The notes: generated by a model not told the origin, from the sequence alone. Counted from the stretch's first letter, positions 1-5,044 are shown. The stretch is DNA of 6,663 nt from Armatimonadota bacterium (GCA_026415535.1 JAOAGX010000119.1:1-6663), one strand, 5' to 3'. A program made the numbers and translations.

Positions 1-13
1 CTACTAGAAAGCC

Positions 14-77
14 GTCATTCTAAGAGTAAACATGCCCATTTCTGGCGTAACGCGTCATTTGTCACCCTGGGCGTAAG
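14..77. repeat. Degenerate left ends of the dispersed hairpin repeat
   Basis: Two decayed starts of the family that is complete just to the right can be seen: GTCATTC at 14-20 followed by TAAGAGTAA, and GTCATTT at 54-60 followed by GTCACCCTGGGCGTAA. They share the GTCATT opening and a G/C-rich GCGTAA stretch with the repeat beginning at 80, so three left ends are stacked within about 70 bases. No gene is visible in 1-250. Similarity is by eye and the copies are short, so the boundaries are approximate. Confidence 0.4.
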
Positions 78-164
78 ACGTCATTCTGAGCGTAGCGAAG
101 AATCTCATGCATTTGGTGAAACAGGGCGTCACGTTGAGATCCTTCGCTGCGCTCAGGATGACGT
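78..164. repeat. Dispersed hairpin repeat (REP/MITE-like), complete copy
   Basis: A 29-base left arm (78-106, opening ACGTCATTCTGAGCG) is mirrored by a right arm at 136-164 (ending CTCAGGATGACGT). 26 of 29 positions are complementary, two of the three exceptions are T-G pairs on this strand, and the loop is 29 bases. The same arm recurs at 2782-2809 and 3414-3440. Such elements are common in intergenic DNA of several environmental bacterial groups and are usually thought to be non-autonomous. It lies about 90 bases downstream of the idi stop. As RNA it would form a strong stem and might protect or end the idi transcript, but no T-tract follows on either strand. Confidence 0.8.
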
Positions 165-250
165 ACATGGTCCAGACTTGCCCAACTTATATGGTTCTAA
201 CTTACCTAACTTCTGGTTATGACTCTGCATTCTGAAACATATATATTGAC

Positions 251-1402
251 CTAGAAGTTGATCGCTCCGATCCTTGTGATTTGCAACTTGCGCAGGTCCT
301 TGATAGTGCGTGCTCCCGAACAAAACATCACTGTTTGGAGCTCTTCTTTCAGTCTCGCAAGATATTCGTGGAGGGCCTCGCGAGATACGGCAGCGCTTCT
401 GAGCAGTGGTAATGCTATGCCGGTGGCATTTGCGCCAAGCGCGATTGACTTGGCAATATCTTCACCTGTTCTGATCCCGCCGCTCGATATGACGACCAGT
501 CCCCGCGCCGCCTGGCGCACGGCAATGAGGCTCTCAGCGGTAGGAATACCCCACTCTCCGATCCCACCGTCTATCTGCTTCCCCTTCTTAGCAAGTATTG
601 ACTGTGGGAGATTCGAACCGAGTCGCAGCATCTCTACTTTCGCCCACGAAGTGCCTCCTGCTCCGGCTACATCTATTCCTGCCACCCCAGCTTCAACAAG
701 AAGCCTAGCAGTGCGAGCCGATATACCGTGGCCTACTTCCTTGACCAAAACCGGCACTCTCAGCGCCCGACAAACTTCGCTAATTCGGCTCGCTAAATCT
801 GCAAAGTTGGTGTCGCCTCCAGGCTGGACAGACTCCTGTAGAGGGTTGAGATGGAGAATAAGCGCGTCAGCTCCGATCATCGTGACCGCGCATATGCAGG
901 ACTCAACTCCGCAACTGTTGTTTAACTGAATTGCGCCGAGGTTGGCAAATAGCAGAATGTCGGGCGCAATATCGCGCACCTCGAATGTGTTCGTAAGTTC
1001 CGGATCTTCGAGCGCGATTCGCTGGCTGCCGACTCCCATCGCGAGTCCAAATCTCCGAGCGGCCTCTGCGAAGAGACGATTGAACTTGCGGCCCTCATCA
1101 GTTCCGCCTGTCATAGGCGAGATGACCAGCGGCATCAAGAGTCGCTTGCCGAAGAGAACCATCGATGTATCGACGTCGCAGCGGTTGATCTCCGGCAGCG
1201 CCTCGTAAGGAAGCGAGTATCGCTCGAACCCGGTGGTGATCGTGTGAAACTCCACGTCTTCGTATAGGGCGATTCGAATGTGCTCGTCCTTCCGTAAGGC
1301 GTTCGACTCGTTCTCCAAGACTTTGACTTTTTCAGAGGAGCTGCATTTGCGCGACGAGGTAACTTGCTCGGACGAACGTTTAGATGTTCTGATGTATGGC
1401 AA
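251..1402 (-). CDS. fni (idi-2): Isopentenyl-diphosphate delta-isomerase, type 2 (FMN-dependent)
   Basis: This cytosolic flavoenzyme interconverts isopentenyl and dimethylallyl diphosphate, using reduced FMN and Mg2+. Family blocks appear in order: RKDEH (37-41), SPMTGGT (95-101), GVGSQR (123-128), ANLGAIQL (153-160), HLNPLQE (184-190; the Gln-Glu pair is the catalytic and metal-binding site in characterised members), PGGD (194-197), KEVGHG (221-226), DVAGAGGTSW (244-253), EWGIPTAESL (283-292) and SSGGIRTGED (306-315). No key residue is missing. The protein has 383 residues, about 30 more than usual, all at the N-terminus. The start is TTG with AAGGAG at 1414-1409, six bases upstream. An in-frame TTG at 1318-1316 would give the usual family length but has no such site. 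The upstream DNA is a decayed dxs whose similarity seems to run past the TTG, so the first residues may be translated dxs debris. The gene appears monocistronic. Confidence 0.95.
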   Translation of the reverse strand: MPYIRTSKRSSEQVTSSRKCSSSEKVKVLENESNALRKDEHIRIALYEDVEFHTITTGFERYSLPYEALPEINRCDVDTSMVLFGKRLLMPLVISPMTGGTDEGRKFNRLFAEAARRFGLAMGVGSQRIALEDPELTNTFEVRDIAPDILLFANLGAIQLNNSCGVESCICAVTMIGADALILHLNPLQESVQPGGDTNFADLASRISEVCRALRVPVLVKEVGHGISARTARLLVEAGVAGIDVAGAGGTSWAKVEMLRLGSNLPQSILAKKGKQIDGGIGEWGIPTAESLIAVRQAARGLVVISSGGIRTGEDIAKSIALGANATGIALPLLRSAAVSREALHEYLARLKEELQTVMFCSGARTIKDLRKLQITRIGAINF

Positions 1403-1725
1403 ACTCGTCTCCTTGCTTTAATAACGGCATAGAATGGCTCTCTAGAGTGCGGCTCGCGTCCTCGCCTACATACTGCTAGCTTACTCCACACTCACTTACC
1501 AATTCCGCAGGCTTGTCGTATCCTACGAGGGCACGTTCGTAGCTGCGGGAGGTGCTATTGTTAGCACGCCGGGTCAAGGTGCTAGGTGGTTACAGTTAGC
1601 GCTCACGACCTCTGCAATTTAGTATTGTAGTGTCTCACCTCCTGTGCGAATGTGCTCAACTCGGTATAAGGGAGCCGTTTAAGGTCCGCCGTTAGATCGG
1701 GGAACTCGAAAAGATATCTTCGCAT
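1385..1725 (-). pseudogene. dxs (remnant): Decayed 5' part of dxs (1-deoxy-D-xylulose-5-phosphate synthase)
   Basis: An open stretch from ATG 1725 encodes 40 residues and then stops at TGA 1605-1603. Its core DLKRLPYTELSTFAQEVRHY matches the N-terminus of DXS, which has DLK-x-L and EL-x-x-LA-x-E-x-R. Beyond the stop, further DXS landmarks follow in the right order but in shifting frames: HLAP (from 1588, as in GGHLA-x-x-LG), GV then LTIA (about 1570-1550, as in GVVELTIALH), NVP then a WDT-like GATACG (about 1535-1515, as in P-x-D-x-I-x-WDTGHQA), a (K)LVS-like stretch (about 1504-1490), QYVG (about 1475, as in RQYGG-x-SG), SREPFYAV (about 1446-1423) and VCHTS (about 1404-1390, as in VGHTSTS). 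In-frame stops and small indels separate the blocks. The remaining 500 or so codons, with most of the thiamine-diphosphate and transketolase domains, are absent. The matches rest on remembered family motifs, not an alignment. A living dxs may exist elsewhere in the genome. Confidence 0.65.
1409..1414 (-). promoter_or_regulatory. Shine-Dalgarno site for the TTG start of idi-2
   Basis: Read on the minus strand, this is AAGGAG, six bases before the TTG at 1402-1400. No ATG occurs in the reading frame before the conserved RKDEH block, so this site is the main reason for preferring the long N-terminus. Confidence 0.6.
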
Positions 1726-1795
1726 TTCTTCTTAGTCGGAGTGCATGACCTTTTGCTATGTTCCCCGCAATTTGGGGTTGGCAAACCAGCGGTCA

Positions 1796-2002
1796 CTAGG
1801 CCTGTTGTACTGCCGCGTTGTCAAGGAACTGTTGAATCGGGTCGGACCCGAATATCTCATTTAATACTCTGTTAATAGCCTCAGCCTCGACTTGGGGTGA
1901 GGGTAGTTTCGGGGGAGTCAAGGTAATCGTCAAGCGTAGTTCGAGTATTGGTTCGAACAATTGTTTATTGAAGTTGTTCACCGAAAACGCGGTGTTCGGC
2001 AC
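1796..2002 (-). CDS. Possible small hypothetical protein
   Basis: This is a 68-residue frame with a GTG start; the frame stays open upstream to a TAG near 2043. I do not recognise the protein. It has an aliphatic strand-like stretch (LFEPILELRLTITLTPP), then a Pro-rich turn and an amphipathic C-terminal helix (VEAEAINRVLNEIFGSDPI). That composition looks protein-like rather than random, but no Shine-Dalgarno sequence precedes the GTG. It lies 70 bases upstream of the dxs remnant on the same strand and downstream of the cold-shock terminator hairpin. It could be a real short gene, the tail of a lost gene or a chance frame. Confidence 0.3.
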   Translation of the reverse strand: MPNTAFSVNNFNKQLFEPILELRLTITLTPPKLPSPQVEAEAINRVLNEIFGSDPIQQFLDNAAVQQA

Positions 2003-2046
2003 ATTTGGGGCGCGGGGTAGTACGAAACTGTAAGTACAAAACTAAT

Positions 2047-2082
2047 GCCCCGAGAAGCTGCAATACCTCGGGGCGTTTTTTT
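2047..2082 (+). terminator. Strong intrinsic terminator, probably bidirectional
   Basis: A perfect 8-bp G/C-rich stem (GCCCCGAG 2047-2054, CTCGGGGC 2067-2074) with a 12-base loop is followed on the plus strand by GTTTTTTT to 2082. Read on the minus strand, the same stem lies 27 bases after the cold-shock stop codon and is followed by the weaker tract ATTAGTTTT. It therefore most likely ends the cold-shock mRNA and blocks plus-strand transcription entering it. No plus-strand gene is visible upstream to need it. Confidence 0.8.
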
Positions 2083-2100
2083 GATTCTATTGGGTTCAGT

Positions 2101-2307
2101 TCAGCCGACTACTGCTTGGACGTTTGCAGCTTGCGGTCCTTTTGGACCTTCGGTTATCTCGAATTCTACTCGCTGTCCTTCGCGAAGAGTTTTTCTGCCC
2201 TCCATCACGATGGCCGAGTAGTGGACAAAGATGTCCTTGCCTTCTTCGGTGGCAATGAAGCCGTAGCCCTTGGCATCGTTGAACCACTTAACGACACCGC
2301 TTAGCAA
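2101..2307 (-). CDS. csp: Cold-shock domain protein (CspA family)
   Basis: This 68-residue protein is a single five-stranded OB-fold that binds single-stranded RNA and DNA and acts as an RNA chaperone in the cytoplasm. The opening is the family signature GVVKWFNDAKGYGFI. RNP1 (KGYGFI, 13-18) and RNP2 (DIFVHY, 25-30) carry the aromatic nucleic-acid-binding residues. The C-terminus GPKGPQAANV is also typical, and the length is normal. The start is TTG at 2307-2305, preceded by AAAGGAGG at 2323-2316 with eight bases between. No ATG is available before the conserved GVVKWF. A promoter lies at 2471-2443, giving a leader of about 130 nt, and a hairpin terminator follows the stop. It thus looks like a one-gene transcript. 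Which paralogue it is, cold-induced or constitutive, cannot be told from the protein alone. Confidence 0.95.
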   Translation of the reverse strand: MLSGVVKWFNDAKGYGFIATEEGKDIFVHYSAIVMEGRKTLREGQRVEFEITEGPKGPQAANVQAVVG

Positions 2308-2436
2308 ACCTCTACCCTCCTTTGCCTAGTGCGCGTAAATCAGAGCACCCTTCTTGCAGCGCCCTCAAAGCGCGTAAGCAAAAGACTTGCTCGGATATTA
2401 CGTGACCGTATTATTTTAACGAGTACTTAATCGTGG
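2308..2436 (-). promoter_or_regulatory. Long 5' leader of the cold-shock gene
   Basis: From the predicted transcription start near 2436 to the TTG, about 130 bases contain no open frame of note. Small stems can be drawn: AGCAA/TTGCT at 2377-2381 and 2387-2391, and GCGC/GCGC at 2359-2362 and 2370-2373. E. coli cspA has a leader of similar size that refolds with temperature. Equivalent behaviour here is an inference, and I see no classical cold-box sequence. Confidence 0.4.
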
Positions 2437-2442
2437 GCGCCT

Positions 2443-2471
2443 ATTATAGCACGAACCCTGCAGATGGACAA
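2443..2471 (-). promoter_or_regulatory. Promoter of the cold-shock gene
   Basis: On the minus strand, a perfect -10 TATAAT (2448-2443) is preceded by TGC, making an extended -10. A -35-like TTGTCC (2471-2466, four of six matches to TTGACA) stands at the ideal 17-base spacing. It is the best sigma-70-type promoter in the window. Confidence 0.7.
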
Positions 2472-2530
2472 GCGATAAAATGTGGACTGGTATGATAGGA
2501 CACAACCCTAAAATCTTTGGCGATTTCCTG

Positions 2531-2555
2531 CTTTGGAGTAATCGGTGATCCAAAG
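2531..2555. repeat. Perfect 7-bp inverted repeat upstream of the cold-shock promoter
   Basis: CTTTGGA (2531-2537) and TCCAAAG (2549-2555) are exact complements separated by 11 bases. The repeat lies about 60 bases upstream of the -35 element and just after the end of the tandem-repeat frame at 2576. It could be an operator or a small stem. No T-tract follows, so a terminator role is unlikely. Confidence 0.35.
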
Positions 2556-2625
2556 CCTTTACTCATACCGGACATTTACCACAAGCTGCGATTCTCGCAG
2601 CACTCGAAAGATATTCGCCGCCGCA

Positions 2626-2787
2626 CTACATCATTCTTTGAGACCGCGTCTTTGTGATGTGCCCTCTTTCTTACTGTGACGACCTCTTCTTCGTCACTGC
2701 GACGCGCCTTCTTCTTCACTATGACGACCTCTTCTTCGTCACTGCGACGCGCCTTCTTCTTCACTATGACGACTTCTTCTTCGTCAT
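2626..2787. repeat. 45-bp tandem repeat, two near-perfect copies plus partial ends
   Basis: Units at 2677-2721 and 2722-2766 both begin TGACGACCTCTTCTTCGTCA and differ only at the unit boundary. A third begins at 2767 and, after CGTCA, runs directly into the dispersed hairpin repeat at 2782. A degraded copy extends leftwards to about 2626. Because 45 is a multiple of three, the minus strand stays open and reads KKKARRSDEEEVVIV twice, followed by a diverged unit (RKRAHHKDAVSKNDVV), in a frame ending at 2576. That frame has only a GTG start without a convincing ribosome site, and its upstream part is translated repeat arm, so I do not call it a gene. Confidence 0.85.
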
Positions 2788-2809
2788 TCTGAGCGAAGCG
2801 AAGAATCTC
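2782..2809. repeat. Dispersed hairpin repeat, left arm only
   Basis: This is the left arm of the family (CGTCATTCTGAGCGAAGCG, then AAGAATCTC). From 2783 to 2809 it is identical to 3414-3440. No matching right arm follows. It sits 30 bases downstream of the hspR stop and touches the third tandem unit, so it may be a truncated insertion or a product of slippage. Confidence 0.75.
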
Positions 2810-2838
2810 TTCCCCACAACGCTTAGCAAACGTTCTAA

Positions 2839-3219
2839 CTACGTAGTGCTACTAGTAAAATTCTCCAACCTCTTCGCCTGTTCCTCCATAAGTCTGCGCA
2901 GTCTTTCTATTTCGGACTCCATATTCTCCTGCATTTTTTGCATCTTGTCCAGGAGGTCGAGTATCACCTCGACGCCCGCCAAGTTGACACCCATATCCTG
3001 GGTTAGGCGTTGAATTTGGCGCAGACGCTCGATGTCGGCTTGCGAGTAAAGGCGGTTCTTGCTGGAAACCCTTGCGGGTCGAACCAGACCCAGGCGCTCG
3101 TACATTCGCAGCGTCTGCGGATGCAGGTCGCAGAGCTTTGCGGCAACACCTATCATATACAAAGGCTCGTTCTTGTCGACGTCCTTAAGAACAGGCTCGG
3201 TTTTGTTTTCTCGCGCCAT
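2839..3219 (-). CDS. hspR: HspR-type heat-shock repressor (MerR family)
   Basis: A 126-residue DNA-binding repressor of chaperone genes. The N-terminal MerR winged-helix starts at about 21 (MIGVAAKLCDLHPQTLRMYERLGLV in two parts: helix-turn-helix 22-42, wing NRLYS 55-59). HPQTLR-YE, the NRLYS wing, and the IQRLTQDMGVNLAG block (69-82) distinguish HspR from other MerR proteins. A coiled-coil tail (about 86-118) replaces any ligand domain. In actinobacteria HspR binds HAIR operators (CTTGAGT-N7-ACTCAAG) with DnaK as co-repressor, and the dnaK cluster directly upstream fits that role. I choose ATG at 3219, with GAGGTGG five bases ahead, over an in-frame GTG at 3228 that would overlap this site. 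A 374-base gap separates it from the J-protein gene, so it may have its own promoter. HAIR-like half-sites in that gap suggest autoregulation. Confidence 0.9.
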   Translation of the reverse strand: MARENKTEPVLKDVDKNEPLYMIGVAAKLCDLHPQTLRMYERLGLVRPARVSSKNRLYSQADIERLRQIQRLTQDMGVNLAGVEVILDLLDKMQKMQENMESEIERLRRLMEEQAKRLENFTSSTT

Positions 3220-3261
3220 ATCAACCACCTCGCCTTCGAACTAAGGCGCCTAAGCATCGCT

Positions 3262-3309
3262 TTGAGCCGGCCCGATATAGTTCCAGATCGGCTCAATGCG
3301 GCGCTCAAG
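3262..3309. promoter_or_regulatory. Inverted repeat with HAIR-like half-sites, candidate HspR operator
   Basis: TTGAGCCG (3262-3269) and CGGCTCAA (3289-3296) are exact complements separated by 19 bases. A third half-site, GCTCAAG, lies at 3303-3309. The known HspR operator has CTTGAG and CTCAAG arms nine bases apart. Here the arm sequences match but the spacing between the inverted pair is wider, so binding is an inference. The site is 40-90 bases upstream of hspR, just after the proposed promoter. Confidence 0.4.
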
Positions 3310-3318
3310 CCACTGCCT

Positions 3319-3347
3319 ATTAGCGTCGACCAGATATAACATATCAA
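3319..3347 (-). promoter_or_regulatory. Possible hspR promoter
   Basis: On the minus strand, TTGATA (3347-3342, five of six matches to the -35 consensus) and GCTAAT (3324-3319, four of six matches to -10) are spaced 17 bases apart. Transcription would begin near 3312, right beside the HAIR-like half-sites. The -10 element is weak, and read-through from the J-protein gene is an alternative. Confidence 0.3.
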
Positions 3348-3356
3348 AGCTGCCCC

Positions 3357-3493
3357 GTCGTTCTGACCACGGTCGCTGTTACTTTTAACGAAACCACTGT
3401 CGTTCTGGCCCCTGTCATTCTGAGCGAAGCGAAGAATCTCGCTGTCACGGTTGAATCCTTCATTCCTCTCAGGATAATACGACCGGAATGACT
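3357..3493. repeat. Dispersed hairpin repeat with decayed right arm and stacked left ends
   Basis: The left arm at 3414-3440 is a clean copy of the family. The right arm at about 3452-3483 keeps ATCCTTC, CTCAGGAT and GAC but has lost the central GCTGCG. Two decayed left ends precede it: GTCGTTCTGA at 3357-3366 and GTCGTTCTGG at 3399-3408. GGAATGACTCAG just after the element may be a further right end. The cluster fills most of the gap between the J-protein gene and hspR. Confidence 0.7.
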
Positions 3494-3593
3494 CAGACCG
3501 AATACCTAGACAACCTCAGGAAGATATGCGCTAGAAAAATGCAATCATGACCGGTTCCACCATTTAGGCAAGCCTTCTATCAGATTGAATCGC

Positions 3594-4532
3594 TCAGACT
3601 TTACCCTCCCTAACCTTTCTAATCTGCTCGAGGAGCTCCCTTTCCTTATCGGAAAACTTCTCGGGCATCTGTATGCGCACTTTGGCGTACAAATTTCCGC
3701 GCTTGTTTTCCTTGAGTTTTGACATTCCCTGACCAGGTAGTCGGAAGGTGGTCCCGCTCGAAGTTCTCGGCGGAACCTTCATCGTGACACGTCCAGCTGG
3801 CGTAGGCACGGTTACCTCTCCGCCTAGTGCTGCGGTCAGGTAGTCCACGTTTACGTCCACGTAAAGATCGTCGTCTTTTCTCTCAAAAATTGGGTGTGGG
3901 CGAACCCTCACAGTGATTATGAGGTCACCGGGGCCCGCAGGCCCTTGCTCTCCCTGATTGGCAAGGCGCAGCTTTTGGCCGTCTTTGACACCTTTAGGGA
4001 TTGTTAATTCGATGCGCCTGCCGTCAATTGTGAACTCCTTTTTCGCACCAGAAAAAGCTTCGTCAAACGAGATCTCAAGCTCGGCGTGTACATCGCGACC
4101 CCTGCTTGCAGCGCGAGAGGTTCGTCTTGTACCTCCGCGCGCCGCTTCTCCGAACAGCATTTCGAAGAAATCGCTGAACCCCGACTCCCCGCCCAGATCG
4201 ATCCGCTCGCCGCGCGTCCGGCTGCTCTGGAAGTCACCGAAATCAAAGACGAACCCTTCCCATCCAGGCGGCGCGCCGGTCTGAGCGCCTTGCTGCCCCA
4301 TTTGTTCCCAGTACTGTCCGAACTGGTCGTATCGCTTACGCTTTTCCTTGTCGGAGAGTACCTCGTGGGCCTCGCTAATCTCCTTGAACTTTTCTTCAGC
4401 TTCCTTGTTCCCCGGGTTGACGTCGGGGTGGTACTTACGAGCAAGCCTCCGGAACGCGGCCTTGATCTCTTTCTCGGTCGCGTTTCGGTCAACTCCAAGT
4501 ATCTTATAGTAGTCTTTGTAAGTAGCAGGCAT
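3594..4532 (-). CDS. cbpA (dnaJ family): CbpA-type DnaJ co-chaperone, no zinc finger
   Basis: This 312-residue class B J protein stimulates the ATPase of DnaK and delivers clients to it. The J domain (about 5-72) has DYYKILGV, the essential HPD at 35-37, and DKEKRKRYDQFG. A Gly/Phe-containing linker follows (about 73-142). Two C-terminal beta domains (about 143-300) carry DVHAELEISFDEAFSGAKK, IPKGVKDGQKLRLANQGEQG, GDLIITVRV-x-PHPIFERKDDDLY, LTAALGGEV-x-VPT and RLPGQGMS. There is no cysteine in the protein, so the CxxCxGxG zinc region of class A DnaJ is absent. The length matches CbpA. The ATG at 4532 has no clear Shine-Dalgarno sequence. The gene lies 83 bases after hsp20, with a stem-loop between them, so translation may depend on upstream readthrough or RNA structure. 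Because it sits in the dnaK cluster it may be the main J partner here, although a class A DnaJ elsewhere cannot be excluded. Confidence 0.93.
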   Translation of the reverse strand: MPATYKDYYKILGVDRNATEKEIKAAFRRLARKYHPDVNPGNKEAEEKFKEISEAHEVLSDKEKRKRYDQFGQYWEQMGQQGAQTGAPPGWEGFVFDFGDFQSSRTRGERIDLGGESGFSDFFEMLFGEAARGGTRRTSRAASRGRDVHAELEISFDEAFSGAKKEFTIDGRRIELTIPKGVKDGQKLRLANQGEQGPAGPGDLIITVRVRPHPIFERKDDDLYVDVNVDYLTAALGGEVTVPTPAGRVTMKVPPRTSSGTTFRLPGQGMSKLKENKRGNLYAKVRIQMPEKFSDKERELLEQIRKVREGKV

Positions 4533-4564
4533 GGCAGTCTAGCAGAGCAGGCTAAGGATTATGG

Positions 4565-4599
4565 GTTGGGGGTTGGAGATTAAAATCCCAGCCCCCAAC
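4565..4599. other. Stem-loop between hsp20 and the J-protein gene
   Basis: GTTGGGGGTTGG (4565-4576) pairs with CCAGCCCCCAAC (4588-4599) over 12 positions, including one T-G pair as read on the plus strand. GAT/ATC can extend the stem inside the loop after one bulged A. On the transcribed (minus) strand the wobble becomes one C-A mismatch, and no T-tract follows, so this is not a standard terminator. In polycistronic heat-shock mRNAs such stems can mark processing or limit expression of the downstream gene. Either role is inferred. Confidence 0.55.
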
Positions 4600-4615
4600 T
4601 TGCATTTCCTGCTCC

Positions 4616-5044
4616 TTATTCGGCACTGATCTGAATCTTCTTGGGCGTTACTTCCTCAGCCTTCGGAATGACGATTTCAAGAACACCGTCTCTGTAACTG
4701 GCCCGGATCTTGTCGGCCTGTACAGGAACCCCTATCGAGAACGACCTCTGGAAAGGTCCATAAGGCCGCTCTACACGCAGATACTGGTCCTTGTTTTCCG
4801 TGTCGAACTTGCGCTCACCACGGATTGTAAGCGACTCCGAGGTTACTTCGACATCAATGTCTTCCCGTTTTACTCCCGGAATCTCGGCGCGAACAACCAG
4901 GTCGGTCGACGTTTCGAGGATATCGACAACCGGTGCCCATGTTCGGCTGCCTGGCTCCTCAAGTCGACTATGCTCGTTGAAGATTCGGTTGATCCTGTCC
5001 TGCAGGACACTCAGATCTCTGAACGGATCCCATCTGCTGATCAT
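4616..5044 (-). CDS. hsp20: Small heat-shock protein, Hsp20/alpha-crystallin family
   Basis: This 142-residue ATP-independent holdase binds unfolding proteins in large oligomers and passes them to the DnaK system. The N-terminal arm begins MISRWDPFRDLSVLQDRINR, typical of bacterial class A members. The alpha-crystallin domain spans about 36-128: PVVDILET, AEIPGVKREDIDVEV, LTIRGERK, GPFQRSF-x-I-x-VPV, and the hallmark ASYRDGVLEIVIPK (115-128). The short tail ends with an I-x-I motif (IQI, 137-139) that docks neighbouring dimers. The ATG at 5044 is preceded by GGAGGT with five bases between. The gene lies 46 bases after dnaK with no visible promoter or terminator, so the two are probably co-transcribed. 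Confidence 0.96.
   Translation of the reverse strand: MISRWDPFRDLSVLQDRINRIFNEHSRLEEPGSRTWAPVVDILETSTDLVVRAEIPGVKREDIDVEVTSESLTIRGERKFDTENKDQYLRVERPYGPFQRSFSIGVPVQADKIRASYRDGVLEIVIPKAEEVTPKKIQISAE

Noticed and set aside
258..929. Long plus-strand open frame of 223 residues
   Set aside because: It is antisense to idi-2, whose frame carries all the conserved motifs; the antisense product has no recognisable domain.
1552..1585. GTGCTA-TTGT-TAGCAC followed by another GTGCTA, resembling CIRCE (HrcA operator) half-sites
   Set aside because: The TTAGCAC to GTGCTA gap is 11 bases instead of CIRCE's 13. The outer bases do not match, and the segments are explained as dxs coding remnants (HLA and LTIA codons).
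1403..1795. tRNA or small structured RNA in the gap upstream of idi-2
   Set aside because: No cloverleaf with a T-loop motif and acceptor stem could be found, and the protein-like DXS signal explains most of the stretch.
2626..2809. CRISPR array
   Set aside because: The 45-bp units are directly adjacent with no spacers between them, and no cas gene is present.
2654..3013. Plus-strand open frame of 119 residues containing VILSEAKNL
   Set aside because: It is a translation of the tandem repeat, the hairpin-repeat arm and the antisense of hspR. VILSEAKNL is what the repeat arm encodes by chance.
3480..3593. Intrinsic terminator after the J-protein gene
   Set aside because: The minus strand has a short T run (ATTTTTC) but no convincing G/C-rich stem immediately before it.
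4563..4576. G-quadruplex (GGGTTGGGGGTTGG)
   Set aside because: Only two runs of three or more G are present. The complementary C-rich arm nearby makes a simple hairpin the better reading.
3958..4583. Overlapping plus- and minus-strand open frames within the J-protein gene
   Set aside because: They are shadows of the J-protein frame, with low-complexity Arg/Ser-rich products and no ribosome sites.
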